Assembly (NCBI GenBank): GCA_026414665.1 | Contig: JAOAIO010000001.1 | Location: 37,242-101,241 of the forward strand | DNA: 64,000 bases | Reading direction: 5' to 3' | From: Azovibrio sp. | GTDB taxonomy: Bacteria > Pseudomonadota > Gammaproteobacteria > Burkholderiales > Rhodocyclaceae | In this document: positions 62,793-64,000 of the stretch, in pieces | Position numbering within the stretch: position 1 is the stretch's first letter | Layout of the letters: every line of letters begins with the position of its first letter | Notes under the pieces: model-generated | What the model was told of the DNA's origin: nothing | The model's input: only the letters and a program-made list of their open reading frames with translations | Database searches by the model: none | Translations under genes and position numbers: made by a program

Positions 62793-64000
<1,208 letters not shown>

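Overview
The window is GC-rich chromosomal DNA packed with housekeeping genes, almost certainly from a betaproteobacterium. Supporting linkages are yebC-ruvC-ruvA-ruvB, ybgC-tolQRAB-pal-cpoB-queE/queC, lysM-dprA-smg-topB divergent from def-fmt-htpX, and rsmB-DUF4390-ntrY-ntrX-trkA-trkH next to hemE and priA. I cannot name the genus. The first gene (yebC) and the last (a protein kinase) run off the window edges. I saw no tRNA, rRNA, CRISPR array, insertion sequence or prophage.

Layout. 1-5.8 kb: yebC (3' part) with a strong terminator, then a plus-strand run in which the Holliday-junction genes ruvC, ruvA and ruvB are interleaved with an EamA exporter, a UbiA-type prenyltransferase and a PerM/AI-2E permease. 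5.8-17.2 kb: one minus-strand operon of 14 tightly overlapping membrane genes. It begins with a complete group-2 Mrp cation/proton antiporter (fused A+B, C, D, E, F, G). It continues without a break into a second antiporter set (E, F, G, a small DUF4040/MbhD protein, an MbhE+MrpB-like protein, C and two more ND2/ND4-type subunits). The order of this second set matches the antiporter half of archaeal Mbh hydrogenases, but no hydrogenase subunits are present. 17.4-24.2 kb: ybgC, the Tol-Pal envelope system, then queE, a PilZ protein and queC. 24.2-27.5 kb: a YeeE/TsuA-type thiosulfate permease, a SRPBCC protein, an rRNA pseudouridine synthase and OxyR. 27.5-32.7 kb (minus): lysM-dprA-smg-topB. 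32.9-35.2 kb (plus): def, fmt and htpX, closed by a terminator.

35.3-39.7 kb looks like an inserted accessory block: an alpha/beta hydrolase, an AraC regulator, a YkgJ cysteine-cluster protein, a HAD phosphatase and a UppP/BacA homologue. 39.8-48.5 kb: a conserved protein of unknown function, murB, a PACE-type efflux protein, a radical SAM protein, a small secreted protein, a DOMON-like protein with a NamZ-type muramidase, priA and hemE. The priA-hemE spacer holds several DnaA-box-like motifs. 48.6-56.8 kb (minus): rsmB, DUF4390, ntrY, ntrX, trkA and trkH, which links an NtrYX sensor pair to potassium uptake. 56.9-64 kb: an S1/P1 nuclease, two kinase-cyclic-nucleotide-binding fusion proteins, a chemoreceptor and the ABC-F protein YbiT.

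Most interesting: the Mrp plus Mbh-like double antiporter operon, the pair of Hanks-type kinases with C-terminal cNMP-binding domains, the NtrX with a degenerate AAA+ core, the unknown 191-residue protein at 39.8 kb, and the accessory block between htpX and murB.
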